The notes beneath the pieces are model-generated. The model was not told where the DNA came from, ran no database searches, and worked only from the letters and a program-made list of their open reading frames with translations. A stretch of 64,000 bases of DNA from Floccularia luteovirens. Lineage: Eukaryota > Basidiomycota > Agaricomycetes > Agaricales > Squamanitaceae. Position 1 is the first letter of the stretch; each line of letters starts with the position of its first letter. The stretch lies in assembly GCA_009739215.1 (NCBI GenBank), contig VSJF01000007.1:1851072-1915071 (forward strand), given 5' to 3'. Below, one piece after another: positions 11,750 through 24,948 of the stretch. Position numbers and translations under genes: made by a program.

Positions 11750-13978
11750 ATGGAAGAAGACAAACAGGCTGATTCCTCTCTTGGCCTCGCAAAAAAACCC
11801 AGTACTACGATTGGATCGTCCAGCCATAGTAATCGACCACAGAGAAGCAATGCAAAGTCAGTTTTGATTGTACTCACTGTGACTTTTGCAATGATCCTGA
11901 ATGTATGTTTGCTTCTCAATTCCAATTGGGGAGATTCCTTTTATGCTCACAATTCTCTCACTATAGCTTGCGAATAACACTTCCATGTCCATCGCAATCC
12001 CAACGATAGGGAGAGAATGGAACCTTCGGGAGGCTGATTTGCAATGGCTTTTGTCTGCATACCCTCTTAGTTCGGTAAGTCGTAACAAATCCAGTATCAT
12101 AATTACCTGCAGATACGATAATGCTCCATCCATCTGTAGGGATGTCTCTTATTGGTTTTTGGAAGACTAGCGGATTTGCATGGGCGCAAGAAAGGTTTTC
12201 TTTATGGAACAGCCCACCTAGCGGTGTTCACTCTTGCATGTGGATTTTCCAACAGTACGTTATGTTTCGCGACTACAACTTGCTTGTCAAATATAATGAT
12301 GATACAAGATGTCGTCACTCTGGATATACTCAGAGCAGTTCAAGGCATTGGAGCTGCAGCAACTATTCCCGCGTCGGTATGCATGACCATATACTGTGGA
12401 CTGAATTTTCACCAAAACGTTTCATTAATTACAGCTCGGCATCCTCGCACATGCATTTCCACCTTCACCTGCACGTTCGCTAGCCTTCGCAACCTTTTCC
12501 GCAGGTGCCCCAGTAGGTGCAGTTTTTGGAACAGCCATCGGTGGCTTGCTGACAGAATTCACCACGTATGTGCTTACGTTGGATTATAAGGGTGTTGTGT
12601 TGACCTTATGATGGACTCTTCAGAAAAACATGGCGTTCACCTATGTTTCTGCAAGCTGGCTTAACTGTCTTATGTTTCATCGGTGGTCTGATCGGCATTG
12701 ACCCAGATACACCCTCTATTGAGACTGATCGTAGGGTAGATTGGCCAGGAGCTGCATTAGTGACAGCAGGTTTGGTACTGATAGTGTTTGTTCTCTCACA
12801 AGGACAAATTGCACCTAAGCAATGGGCAACACCATGTCAGTTACACACCTTATTCTTCTCCAGAATAATTTGACTGAGATCCTTTTTTTGAAGACATCAT
12901 TGCGCTTTTGATATTAGGCGTGATTCTCGTTGCTCTATTTATTCTCTGGCAACGCTATTTGGAGAACCTCCCCAGAGGTCCAGGTACCCAGCAAGCCTGG
13001 AATACTCCTCCACCGCTCATGAGATTGTCATTGTGGAAACTTGATGAGGGTCGATTCGCGGTAATGATGATGATTGCATTTTTGAATTGGTGCTCTTTTC
13101 TCGCATGGACGTACTGGATTCAGGTGCGACCATCCCCAATTATTTCCACTCTTACTCGTAGTAATCCTTTTTTTCGAGACAGTTGTATTACCAGAACTAT
13201 ATGAAATATACCGCCATGCAAGCTGTGGTACGACAGTTACCAATGTTTGTATCAGGAGTCCTATGTAACATATTTGTGGGTGCTATGGCATCTCGCGTAC
13301 CTCTCATATTCCTCGTCGGTGAGCTCTCAATAAACAAATCTAATGCTTTTTTAATACCAACATCTCGATTTCTAGGCGTTGGTACAATTGCAACTGCTGG
13401 TGCATGTATACTCTTTGCCGAGATTATACCATCTGCTTCATACTGGGCATTCGGATTTCCTGCAGCAGTGATATCAGTTATGGGCGCAGACTTGGTCTTT
13501 TCAGCTGGAACACTTTATAATGCAAAAGTATCACTCCCTCAAGAACAAAGCGTAACGGGTGCACTGTTTTTGACTATGACACAGGTCAGTTCTTTTCGTA
13601 CTCAAAAAAATCTGTTACTTTGATTGAAAATGTACTTCGTGCAAGTTGGGCACAGCTGTCGGTGTTACAGTATCAACGGTGGTATTCAATAAGGTTATCA
13701 AACCTGGTTCCGATGGTTTCGATCAGTTAGAAGGTTACCAGGCCGCTCAATGGACATGCTTTGCATTTGCAACGATTGGTGGGATAACATTGTTTTTATT
13801 TTTTTGCCGATTTCATTTTTTCTGAGCACATCTTATAATAGCCCTTGTCTTGGCACTTTTATTTTTCAGGAAAGTAGGGGTTATTGGGCATAGACAGATG
13901 AAACCTAGTATAGGTGCTGTTGAGAGCGGTGATACTAAGGATTCTAAAAGTAATTATGACATTGAAACAATCACGTAG
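11750..13978 (+). CDS. MFS transporter, drug:H+ antiporter-2 (DHA2)-like
   Basis: Membrane exporter or permease of the 14-span type. Exons read in order as follows: a cytosolic Ser-rich N-terminus; TM1 (SVLIVLTVTFAMILN); NTSMSIAIPTIGREW; LQWLLSAYPLSS; motif A-like GRLADLHGRKKG; the TM4-5 block TLDILRAVQGIGAAATIPAS; then LAFATFSAGAPVGAVFGTAIGG (motif C-like), TWRSPMFLQAGLTV, WPGAALVTAGLVLIVFVLSQG and C-terminal helices up to about TMTQ..LGTAVGVTVSTVVFN. At least nine short introns interrupt it, several with good GT-AG signals. The final junction near 13806 uses a weak GTTTTT donor to reach the cytosolic tail ending YDIETIT. If it is not spliced, the protein stops at about 13825. The substrate cannot be told from sequence. 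It appears intact. Confidence 0.85.
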
Positions 13979-14920
13979 ACATCAATTGATAGATCTTTAT
14001 GATAATACCATGCATGTATGTAAAAGATTTGTAACATTACAGAATGTAGGTACGTAACTGAACACATGGTGAACTTCATCAATATCAACATCGCTATTAT
14101 GTACCATTTTGTTTATAATTCTTGGACCCCGAGGCTGTGTCATTATCTGATATATCGAAGCGCATTGTCATCAATTTGAGTTGTGCGCACATGATTACTA
14201 CGATTTTTGTCAATAGGCATCTCATTTTATTTGGAGTGAAGATGAAGTGAGTCATTTCTACATAACTACTATCACTATTCACTAGCAATCTGTTAGTGTG
14301 GCATAGTACGTATGTCGCGCGCAGACGGTCTATTGGATTTATCCTCCAACTTTATCATCAGAATTTGGAGATCATCGATACTCCATGCCGCTATTGGCAC
14401 TGCGACTCTGCACACGCCTCCATAAGGGCTACATAATCTGTGCACTAACGTAACTAACGCCATGTCTCCTCATTTCATGGCATTCATTTACTAGGTCTGA
14501 GGGTACTGTATACCTATCTCGGTCAGCTTCCATGAATCCATGCGTCAAGAGCTAATTCTTAACCACCCCAAAATCGTGTTCATCTTTTGGCTGTTCAAAA
14601 GAGGGTTATAAAGGGCAAAGTAGAATCCCGTTGATTCCCCTTGACACATTATTAAGCTTCGGGGACACTTACGTTAACATGGAGTTTCAGCGCTTTCTCT
14701 CTCTCTTTTTTTGCAGGCAGCACCCCCCATGACTTTTTGAAACGTTGCTATTGCTTCGTGTCTGCCCATCTGCAGGCAATATCAACCATCCCCGCTACTA
14801 GGGCATGGTTGTTTTGTTACGTCACATAATCACGTTCTGGGTCAAGAAAGCTTGCCTACTCACCTCACGGTATTCATGATCTTCTTCCGCCCGCGAAGCT
14901 TCATTTTATTACGCCACTCA
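13979..14920. other. Intergenic, no gene seen
   Basis: AT-rich downstream part, then a more GC-balanced stretch before the next gene with a TATAAAGG-like element (about 14607). No convincing coding signal. Confidence 0.5.
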
Positions 14921-16519
14921 TGGAGTCGATACGACGTAACAGCCGGTCCTCATTGGGTTTCCAGAATGTGGAACTCATAAATCCGAGTTGTCCGTGGTAG
15001 TCTATACAATCTTTGCAGTTTGCCGTTTTGCACTTCGGTTATACTGCAGCTTTTCTTTTCCTCTATCGTCGAAGCAAGAGCCACTATTTCCTCCAGTACC
15101 CGCTCAAGTCTTTTGTTGTAGTGTGGAAGGTGTTCAACTAATTCAGAGACAGACAATCTAAACTTCAGGTTCGATGAGTCAAGCGTGGGTGTTGAAACTT
15201 TTTGGGCGGGTTACTCCTCCCAGCATATTTGTCTTGCTTGGCAGTCGGTTGATCCTTATTTTATTAGATCTAAATTCTACGGCTCAGAGTTGTATCGTTC
15301 CGACACAATACGGCAGGCCATTGTGACTGGACAGACAGAAGCTACAGTCGTCCCCTTGCGCGATGACGACGAGGAAACTATTCATGGCCAAAATACAGAA
15401 AGGAACGTAGATGTTACAGTCTTTACGTTGGATGGCTTTACCGAGTTTGATGAAAAGTCATTTTTCTCAGCTCTCGCATCGCCAGCATTATCTACTTCTC
15501 CTCTCCCTCCATCGACACCCTCACCCCCTCCTTCCCCCCAGCTAGTTCGTCAGCCATCACTTGCAAGTCACACTTTTAGCCCTCTAGCTTTTAGAAATAG
15601 ATCCTTGAAAAGACCCTCATCCCCGCAGTTAGCAGCCCCAGGGAGCTCCTGGCATGTCCTCAAACATGCTCACCGATCAACCCACATTGGGAATAATAGA
15701 AGGATAGAGTGGGGCGGTTGCTCGGAAGGTGCAGTAGACGAAAAGGGTTTACTACTCTCGTCAGTGCGATCGACTTCGCTGGACATGGCTGTCCGTTCAC
15801 GACGCTCCACCTCGACTGAACGAAATTATTTCTTACCAACATCTTTCACTCACACCCTTCCTCACTCACTCCAAGTTTCGACTCAACAAGAGCTCTTACA
15901 AAGTGATGAGCCGGTCGATCAATCGGCTCCTAAACTTACTTTAGCTGTCGATGAAATTGGCCGAGATCAATCTGAAGACTGGTCTGGAACTGTGATCCAA
16001 ACTATACTTCGTACAACCGAAACGGAGCCTCTGCAATCATCTCCGGACCATCCTCATACCTGTGCAGAAGAACAAGTGCCCGAGTTGACGACTGAGGCTG
16101 GCCAAGAACCTGAAGGCGAATCTGAGCAGGAGCCAGAACTTCCTTTACCTAGAATCTCTCCTGAGGAGCTACAGAAATTGGCCGATGTGACAGGACTGAA
16201 CATTGATTTGGGGTTGGATAAGAATCTGGACCTAGATCTTGATGAGCGGGAAATTCAACCTGTCCTCAATTGCGTGTCACCAAGATCATCCATGGAGAGC
16301 CTACGCTCGCGATCGACATATTCACAATCATCTGCAATTCAAGTCTCTCCACCGGTATCTGTCCATGCACCATCTGAATATAGGTCTGCGACCAGCACTA
16401 AAGCTGAGACAAATCTCACTCCTCAGCAGAAAACGGCTTCCATACCATGGTGGCGCAAGGCGTTAAGAAAGCTGGGAAGAGTGAATCGGTCGTTGCGATC
16501 ACAGCGGAATAAGTTTTGA
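14921..16519 (+). CDS. Ser/Pro-rich protein of unknown function
   Basis: The large open exon runs from about 15147 to 16519 and has no in-frame ATG near its start, so upstream exons are required. A consistent model begins at ATG 14921 (MESIRRNSRSSLGF), splices at about 14996-15050 and again at about 15121-15146 (short, weak donor), then enters the large frame. Visible parts are a 60-residue folded-looking start (GVETFWAGYSSQHICLAW, YGSELYRSDTIRQAI), then long Ser/Pro and acidic tracts with many SP/TP pairs, an acidic Glu-rich stretch, and a basic C-terminus (WWRKALRKLGRVNRSLRSQR). No domain recognised. The composition suggests a disordered, phosphorylated protein. The start model is uncertain; the large exon is convincing. 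Confidence 0.6.
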
Positions 16520-16826
16520 TTCTGTCAAGAGATCGTGACTGTTTACCACCATCTAAAGATTTGGATTCATCTTCTTGGTGTTTATTACAATTTGGAAATT
16601 TGGACATAATTATCGACGTCTGTTGCAACTATGTTTCTTGAGCGTTCGTAGCACGCTCTTCCACACTCTTTTCATCCTATTTCTCTTTTGTTTGGATATT
16701 GATACTTTACTGATGCGTCACGAGTTGATAAACATATTGAAAAAAAGAGAGATTACATACACATATACGAATTTTGAACACCATGTCAACTACTTGATGT
16801 AGTCAAATTTCACAATATACAAACAA
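16520..16826. other. Convergent intergenic spacer
   Basis: AT-rich 3' flanks of two convergent genes. Nothing else seen. Confidence 0.6.
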
Positions 16827-18182
16827 TTAATCATGGATAACGATATTAGCTGCATCCAAATATGATTTGTATGTATCAGGATTGTGAAGTTTCTGGAGAT
16901 CAAAAAAATCCATATCATTCATTGTGACCTGGCCGCGCAGTCTGAACACTTTTAGAGATGTCCATCTGATAAGAACCGATGAAAAGTCTGTTTTAACACA
17001 GACTTCCGGTGATATGTCAAGATCGAGGTTTTCTAAATTCGTCATATCGATTGAATAAAAAATAGGTTTGATATCGACCAAAGAACGAATTTTCAAACAT
17101 CTGAGCGAAGCACGTTTCACTCGACCAAGTGGAAGTTGGAGATTTTGTACTGATGTCGGTACGTCGTCGAGGTAGTCAAAAACACAATTCTCGAGAGCTT
17201 GACATTGGTAGAGTATGCGTAATGAATCTCGAGGTGCGATTCTACATCTGATCAGAGATATGGAAGAAAGGTGATAATAGTTGTCTGGTCGATAATCTTT
17301 TGGGATATAACAAAAGTCGCCGGTCCAAGAAAACTCGACAAGTCTTGTGTTACACAGAGGTGAGCCTGTCTCAAGGTATTGCTGCCTATACGCGGATTCC
17401 TACTCCATATCAATCAGAGATGTCCAAGGAAAAGATTTGGAAAGGATGGCTAACACGTGTTGAGGACTGTTGTTCCTCGTGAAATTTCTGGCTAGTGATG
17501 GGTATGGAACCGATAAATCCACTCATAGCCATAGCTGTTCCATGGGACTGTTCAGAGACAAGAATATCGGCATCGATCTCTTTAGGGCAAAACTCTTGAG
17601 GCAGGATTACACTTATATGTTGTGTTTTATAGCGGTATACGTGAAGTTCATGCAAGAGTGGAACGATGCCAAGTTGATAGCCTCTGCTCATCTCTTCGGG
17701 AGTTCCTGGTCGTAGATAAATCGTGAATCTAACCTCATCCTCTGATGCCATACGCCATTTGAGAAGTAAGAGAATAGAAATATCGTTCGGATCGGCACAA
17801 CCTCTCCCATAGATTTCAAAAGAAAACGTTGTTGGTAATGACAAGATTGTACTGTCTGTGGTGAGAACTACAGCGGGTATGCACTTTGGATGGAACAAGA
17901 AAGCAATCCAGTGCTTCCATCGTGAAATTGTTGCAGGAACTTTTGTTGATTTGTAGAAGGTAAAACAGATACCACCAAAGGCTGCACACAAGATGATGGC
18001 AAGGGTACCAGGCTCGAGAGCATAAATACTGGTCCTGTGAAGTTTGTAAATGTTGGAACTCTAAAGAGGAACATATGAGTGAGGATTTTTCTGGAAAGCA
18101 ACAATAAAATGTTTACCAGTGCAGCACTCATTGGAGGAGCATGTAACTGCGGGAAGGGTATGTCGGCGAAAGGAATAAGCAT
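16827..18182 (-). pseudogene. F-box/leucine-rich-like protein with a frame break
   Basis: The minus-strand coding signal starts around 18182 with a short F-box-like helix (ILTHMFLFRVP) after a small intron, then LEPGTLAIILCAAFGG. A typical F-box-protein body follows: HPKCIPAVVLTTDS, FSFEIYGRGCADP, RFTIYLRPGTPEEMSRGYQLG, VPLLHELHVYRY. After SLDISD (about 17412) the frame hits a stop, and homologous-looking sequence resumes in another frame (RQQYLETGSPLCNTRLVEF). It continues with leucine-rich repeats (SSISLIRCRI, ASLRCLKI, NLENLDLDI) to 16827. No intron signal spans the break. F-box proteins recruit substrates to SCF ubiquitin ligases. This family is large in Agaricomycetes and often contains pseudogenes; a sequencing error would also explain one break. 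Confidence 0.6.
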
Positions 18183-19999
18183 ACCACGTTGTAGCCTATA
18201 GGTTTATTTTATGAAAATTAAAGAATTTGAAGACAATAAAGTTGACTACGGCTACGACAAAGCTTAGAATAATGATCTTCTGGCATCGTTACCTTACCGA
18301 TGACAGAGATACAGCACACTGAATATTTAACAAGGGTTGGTTATTGTTCAATTCAATTATACCGTGGCACGTGACCCTGGCCTCGTTTGAGTAAAACTGT
18401 CAGTGTCCACTGGTAACTGAGTACTGAACGTTGACCAAAGATCGCATTGGTCACATTAAAAGTTGCCGTTACGTAGAAAGACCTTCGGATAAGAGGAATC
18501 CATTCAAGTACTTTCGTTTGTCGTTAACATATAGAAATACTTACCTTTTTTAAACACGGAAGACAAGAAATTAACCGATACGGAGAAATACATCCGAAGG
18601 TCTGCATGCATACTATTTCCAAAAGTACAAAGCTTAGTGGGACTAACGGGTATGATGACTATAGCCATATGTTATGAATGATCAGATCAAAGTAATCACG
18701 ACCTTCGAACTTCGAAGACCTTCTTCAATTTCTATATCGAATAACAATAAGTTAGATGCAATTGGATGGGACAAATTGAAATTATTTTTCGCAGGTCTTC
18801 CTAAAATGTGCAACGATAATATGTAATCATACATGCATTCAAAGCATTTGTCAACAAGTTTTTTTTTGCTCAAAGGGAGGATTGAAACTGAAACAGTGCA
18901 CATAGAATTGATCTTACGGAAGTAATACATATGCATGTATCATTTCTCAAACTAATTCTAGGGTCTTCTATTTTTTTCCCCATCGGACTGATATATATTG
19001 CTAGTAAAGGATAAATTGTTTTTACTCACTTGTTAGCGGATGTCTCGCCAAGTGTGTTCTTCAACTTCTTTACGTTTCTTCTTTTGAAATGATGGGTCAG
19101 AACAATTATATTGAAAGGTTAGAAATGACCCAGTTAGATTGCAAAGATCTTCAATATGGGTAGTTATAGGTAGTTCAGCATTTTTTGTATTGATAGGAAT
19201 CTATACTATTTTCCCAGGTCAAAAGAAAGCTCCGGTAAAGAAGGAATGTAAAAACATTCCATAAACTAAAAACGCAATAACCACCGAAAATAAATGTCAA
19301 TTTACTATGCATGAAAAACAAAAAGCGGCCTTTTTCTAGACATTCCGATCATCGAACAGACTCAAAAATAATGAATCCACAGTATCACCGATGCAAATTA
19401 ATGGACCCATCAAAGGTGATTGGAGTCACGGCAACCATTTCTCCACATCTAAAGTAACAATCCGCGGGAGAAAGGTGATTTTCGAGGTCGCATTGTTTAT
19501 ATATGTAGAATGTATGATATTTTTGGATATCACTGCTAAAATAAAAGCACTAAGTAGTACAAAAAATTCCGATACGATATCCAATACAATGTGATTTTAA
19601 CTGATAACAACTGAAGGAGCAATAAATAGATCGTAACGGAAAGGCTACATCACGTATCAAAGCATAGTCGTGTGTAAATCAGGTTATACAGATGCACCGT
19701 GATAGAATAGAGTTACAGCTACATTGAGATTGGAACTCCTGTCGAAGCAGTAGATTCACGACGATATTATGAAGACATGATATAATGAAAAAGAAGAAAA
19801 AGAAGCACAAGTCTTTCAAAAAAAAGGGGGTGGAACATGTCAGGCAAGAGGGATTTTTGTGTTGTTATAGACTTTTCCGCATTTTGTCGCAGCGACCTCC
19901 GGAGTCGCAACCCTGGACACGGTTTCGCACAACCATCGATCATACAAAGTGTTTCTCAGACCCACACCTGCACATGAACTTATAAAGCTCGTCATTCCC
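18183..19999. other. AT-rich intergenic region, no gene seen
   Basis: About 1.8 kb with only short chance frames (for example about 18682-18936 minus and 19391-19594 plus). No domains, RNA genes or repeats recognised. An A-rich stretch (19785-19826) lies close to the 3' end of the zinc-finger gene. Confidence 0.5.
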
Positions 20000-22900
20000 T
20001 CACCGCACGGCCGCGACTTCTTCGTTAGCGCCAGCCCGCACATTTGCATCCTTAGGTTCTCTGTGCTCTGCTCTATGAGGGGTTGGAATCGTGAGACGGT
20101 CTTTATTTGCACCGGCTGTGAGATGCGCCCGCTTTGCACGAGTAGGAACAAGAGTTTGTGAGGGAAGCCTCTTGAATGACGGACGATCAGAGCTATGTCC
20201 TCCATCAGAAGCAGAAGCGGATATAGATGTAGAATCCACAGAGCTCTCGCGTGAAGAAGGTGATGAACTCAGACCTTTGTTCCAACGCAGGTTCACGTTA
20301 TGTGGATTTGCATTAGAATATGGATTCTGGCTAGTGACTGGAAATGAATTCTTGCTCGTGTTCATGTTGGGATTGCCACGGCTTGCATCGGACATTGTCG
20401 TCCCGCTACCTATAATGTGCTGCACTGTTCGTCCAAATACACCTGCCAAAGACGAGGATGATGATGACGATGAAGGTGGCATTTCGGTGCTTCCGGATTG
20501 GGTTCCTTTTGCATTGCCAGTTCCAGTTCCAGTTTCAGATGCCAAACCACCTAGACCAGGGGGTTGATGGGCCGATGATCTGATGGCAGCAGGTATGGTG
20601 TTTCCTACAACAGGACTAGCACCGACACTCGCAGCTCCTCTGCGTGTCATTTCAACACTGCTTCGATTTCCTTGGTTTTTCCTCAGCTCGGAAATTCCAG
20701 GGCCAGGAACCATGCTTCCCACCGTCCCGCGGCGTGCAGTCGCTTTAGGTCCCAGGCTCAGATGGGTAGGGGCCTTGCGCGCTAGGACAGCTGCCTCGTA
20801 TGAGCGCAAATCCTCATTTTGGGATGCGTGTAACGTTGTACGCATAGATGATGTAACGCCTTCACGATCTGGATTATTGTCATCAAACCCTACATTATGT
20901 TGGTATGACGAATCGCGGATATTTGGATACGAATTGCCACCTGGAGAACGGGCACTTGGGAATGATGCGACGCGAGAGCGACGGTAGCCGGTTTCTGATC
21001 CAGCTCCCGCCGCTGTAGATGATGTCCCTCCTGTAGCAGAAGTGAGAGCTCCTGTTCCTGGGCCTGACAATGGAGTACGCATATATTGCTTCCAAAATTT
21101 ATGCAATTCACGCATATCGCCGTTTGGTGTCTCCATAGATGGCAGACTAGAGGACGGGTTTGACGTAGTCGAAGATATACTCTGGCCACGTCCTTGACTG
21201 ACACTAACCCCCGCCATATTCATACCTTGAGGCATAGGAGTCGCGTCTGGATCTTCGCCAATGCCACCACCCATGTCCAACACCCCACCATTTCCCGAGA
21301 AGAACGGAGCGCCATCTTGAGCTAGCCCTGCAAGAACGTCCGGATCGTCTAGGGACATCAACCCGAACGCCGAAGAGAATCCGCCCTCGCCGGAACTATA
21401 TCCTTGAGGGTTTGCTTGCGATTGGGTTGAATTTGTCTGTTGGTGATGGGTCTGCGACTAAATGTGACATCCCATGACCGGAGAGAGCATGTGTATGAAT
21501 GGGGACAACGTCAAACAAAAAAGTTCGTAATCAACCACCAATGAAAAGATACAAATCAAGATAGAAAGAAGACGGGATGTCAGCTTTGTTTCAGGCTAGA
21601 AGAGTAGGGATATAAATATCGATACAAATAAACTTACATTGAAAGGTAAAGCCTGAGAATGGTTATCTTGTTGCTGTTGTTGGGTTTGATGTTGGTGATG
21701 AACTTCCGCCAATGGTAGGTGCACGGAGGACGAGGTAGCAGAGGACGGCTTTGAATGTGATGCCACACTTCCGTCGCTACTGAAATCCACACTCCCACGG
21801 CGGTCCCGAGCAGGGTGATTATATCCAGAGACATACGTTGTGTGTTGGCTCTGGCCGTGTGCATTCCCTGACGCAGATAAAGGTATAAATTGATTGGTCA
21901 AACCCGCCTGTACCAAGTCTTGATCTGCGTTAATCAACGACGCTTAGTACTACTGTACTCTACATGGGGAGGGACAAAACTATTACCGTGCATGCCATCA
22001 TGACGCTGCTGCTGGCTCACGGGATACTGTGGCTGTTGATCCTGACCCCAATCCATCCATGAGGGCCCTGTACCAGTGGAAGAGGCTCGAGGATCAGCTG
22101 CGAATAATCCTGAAGGTAGGGAACTGCTCAAGGACGGGTGAAGCCCGGTACCTGAGCTAGACCTCAGCAAATCTGCCTGAGTGCGATATTTCGAAGTATA
22201 GTCGGCGCTATCCTGTAACGACACTGACGAGCCAGATGATATTTCCTGTGCCGAGGGATACAAAGGAGGGAATGAGAAAGTTTGAGCCGCATATAGCGAC
22301 TCAGCCATGGTGGAAACGGCTGGAGAAGGGGCAGGACCAAGAATGAAGTCGTCACTATTTGGGTACATGGAAATGCGAGAAGTTGAGGCAGGAGTGGGTC
22401 GAGGATTGTGGCCAGGGCCAGCAGGAGCAGTTTGTCGGTGGAATTTTACAAAGGTACATCTGCACTTGCGCTGGACACATTTTGCTGATAAACGGCGTAA
22501 GGTGAGAGGATTGTAGCGGAATTAATGGACAAAATTGCTTACAACATGGATTGGCGCCGTCGCAAGGAAGACTGGACTGGACACATTGGTCGCAAGCTTG
22601 CTTAGAGGTGGTGGCACGAGAAGCTGAGGCTGAGCCCTTACGGCGAGAGCCCGAGTTTGGGAGAGGTTTTTCATTAGCGTGGCACTTATTAATGTGTCTT
22701 GAGAGAAGATCGCTGATTTTTGGGGGAGATGAGACATGAATTATGTGAGAAATAAAAACAAGAAAGACCTGCGAGCAAACTGATCTCCACAATATTGGCA
22801 TTTGTAGGGTCTATCACCTGTGTCTGTTGAATGAAGGATGAGTAAACGGGGCGAGGTGGTTCTCGAAACACGGATCGTGGAGCTGCGCCACGAGAGGAGC

Positions 22901-23002
22901 TGGGGGATGGGATCAAGACTTACGGGAACGCATATGTCGGGCTACATGTTGAGGACGGGTGAAAGTAGCCTGGCAGACAGGACATTTGTGGTCTCCGCCC
23001 AT
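20000..23002 (-). CDS. Transcription factor with two C2H2 fingers plus a Zn2Cys6 cluster
   Basis: ATG at 23002 begins MGGDHK and gives finger 1, CPVCQATFTRPQHVARHMRS. A 100-nt intron leads to TGDRPYKCQYCGDQFAR, and a 56-nt intron leads to SDLLSRHINKCH, completing finger 2. Next is a binuclear-cluster motif split by another intron: ACDQCVQSSLPCDGANPC joined to SKCVQRKCRC. The remainder (about 700 residues, at least four more exons) is Ser/Gln/Gly-rich and disordered, with LMSLDDPDVLAGL, ELHKFWKQYMRTPL and SFKRLPSQTLVPTRAKRAHL as the more conserved-looking islands. Combined C2H2 and Zn2Cys6 domains occur in a class of fungal regulators; the target genes are unknown. A perfect palindromic CRE lies about 440 bases upstream. 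The gene appears intact. Confidence 0.85.
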
Positions 23003-24948
23003 TTTAAAGGAGAAGGGAAGGATGAACGATGAGGAAAAGGGTGAAGTAGGAGAGTGTAGGCGATACGATGACGGCGAGAGACTTTGTAGTTATTTAGCAA
23101 GTATTTAGCCATGGTAAATATTATCATTCCTTTTGCTATCTCCCTTTTTCGCTTCATTCCCTCACCGACGTCATCTTCCCACGGCTCTTGACAACGGCAA
23201 CCACAACAACCCTTCTTTCCGTTCTTCCTCTCCCTCCTCTCTCTCTCCCTCCTCCTCAAGCCAAGCTATTATTCCTTTGCGTCATCAACCCATCAACCCA
23301 AACCTCGTTCTCCACTTGTCTGTAGGTCCTTTTCTCGAGTACTTTTACATGCATCAAACACGCCCCATGACGCAATCAAAATCATCTATTTCTGCAAGAT
23401 CAAGCGGAGATGAATCTTACTCACAAGATCGGTCAGTGACGTCACGGAATTTCTGGGGCACATCCTAATTGTGGGATCGTTGGTGTCTCTATTATTCCAT
23501 CACAATCTTCAATGTGCTGCGCAATCATCAAGTACAGCCAGTCTACGTACAACCAACCTACTTATAACATTCCATCACTAGCGTCTCTCGCCTGTAACTT
23601 GTGTCATATCCATATATCGTTAGTCTATTCCAAGAAATAGAAGCACGTCACGTCTCCTTTCTCTCGGCACATCGTATATCAACGGTTTAACGTCAATATT
23701 CAATATTCAACGGCGGTCGTCGACCATACGGACTCTATATCATCAGCAAAGCTCGTGGTTGTAATATCAATCAAAGTATTCGCAGATCGTTTTCTCCCGA
23801 TTGCGTGGGAATATCCCAACAAATTCCACCGCAAATGTGATATTCTTTTCCCATAAATCAGGGTTAGCACACTACACAGTAATGCTAAGCTTCTCACCTT
23901 GAATCAAATGATACTAATTCAAGCTTGATATCCCTATCGCTTCCACATCACTCTACTTTCCGGAAGGTTGTATATACTCCAAAGAAGGGATCGCTTGTCA
24001 CGCGCACGATCCATTATGAAAATGTGACAGCCTAGGTTAACTCGTTGTGCACCAATTGTGCACATTAAAGGGTCCAGCCAATGACCGATGATGCAAACAT
24101 GATGTAAAGCAGTACGTAGAACACCAGATTGACATTTGAGTCCGCGGGTGTGCGAAATGTTTCAGAAATTACTTTGGAGTTTTGTCGGTTGCAGAATAAC
24201 TTTAAATCTGATCATAAGCATACTGATCCGTCAAATGGTTCAACTGATGTTCCATGTCTATACTTTCCAGCTATCTACCAAGCATGGTTACTATCATCGT
24301 CGTCAAAACAGTATATGCCTCGTGCAACTTGTCAGAGAGAAAAACTGTCCAGGATCTACAGAGATAAGTATAGTTCGTACTTGTAAAAAAAGCAGAGACT
24401 ATAGTATATACGGTACCGGTTGCTATGCCACTTTTCCATATCTAGCTTTTCTGATAAAAAATTGGAGCAGCAACTGGCAATCATAAAAATCTCGAAGTTG
24501 GTAACAGCAAAATTAATTTTACATACCTTCTACGGGCCCTTTATACTACCCTGCTTATTGAACTCACAGTTATCCAAGACTCTAAACTTTTCACAAGCTT
24601 AAACACCCCATCATCAAGAAACATAGTGTCGACCCCGATATTTATCAGGTTCATTCTTTTTATGTACAACAATATTTTCTTTTAGGAAGACTTCAAGAAA
24701 CGCGATAGCAGATAACTACGAGCAAAGCGAGGTATATGGGCGTAAAAAATTGTCATGAAGCATAACAAGTCGTCAAAAATCGTAAAGATATAGGTTAGAT
24801 TTGGAAGGAGAGATGAAGAGAGAGAAATTAATAATTTACAATAAATGGGAGAAATCAAAACGTATGCAAAAAATTTGGAGAACAAAAGTAAGGACTCTGA
24901 AAAATCAAATGGTGAAAGAGAATAACGAAAAAAAAATGGAATACTTGT
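23003..24948. other. Intergenic region, promoter of the zinc-finger regulator
   Basis: Pyrimidine-rich leader (23130-23280, plus strand) then AT-rich spacer. No gene seen. A 111-codon plus frame at 23133-23468 is Ser/Pro low-complexity and not supported. Confidence 0.5.
23438..23445. promoter_or_regulatory. Perfect CRE palindrome TGACGTCA
   Basis: A TGACGTCA palindrome, the consensus site for CREB/ATF-type bZIP factors (Atf1/CREA-like stress bZIPs in fungi), sits about 440 bases before the start of the minus-strand zinc-finger regulator. Function is an inference from motif and position. Confidence 0.4.

Noticed and set aside
12241..12483. Alternative plus frame of 120 codons over the MFS gene
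   Set aside because: Out-of-frame reading through introns of the transporter.
14950..15156. 68-codon minus frame with a coiled-coil look (LVEHLPHYNKRLERVLEEIV)
   Set aside because: It lies antisense over the probable 5' exons of the plus-strand Ser/Pro-rich gene and has no homology I recognise. Possible but not supported.
20091..20987. Plus-strand frames of 134-158 codons
   Set aside because: Antisense shadows of the zinc-finger regulator's coding exon.
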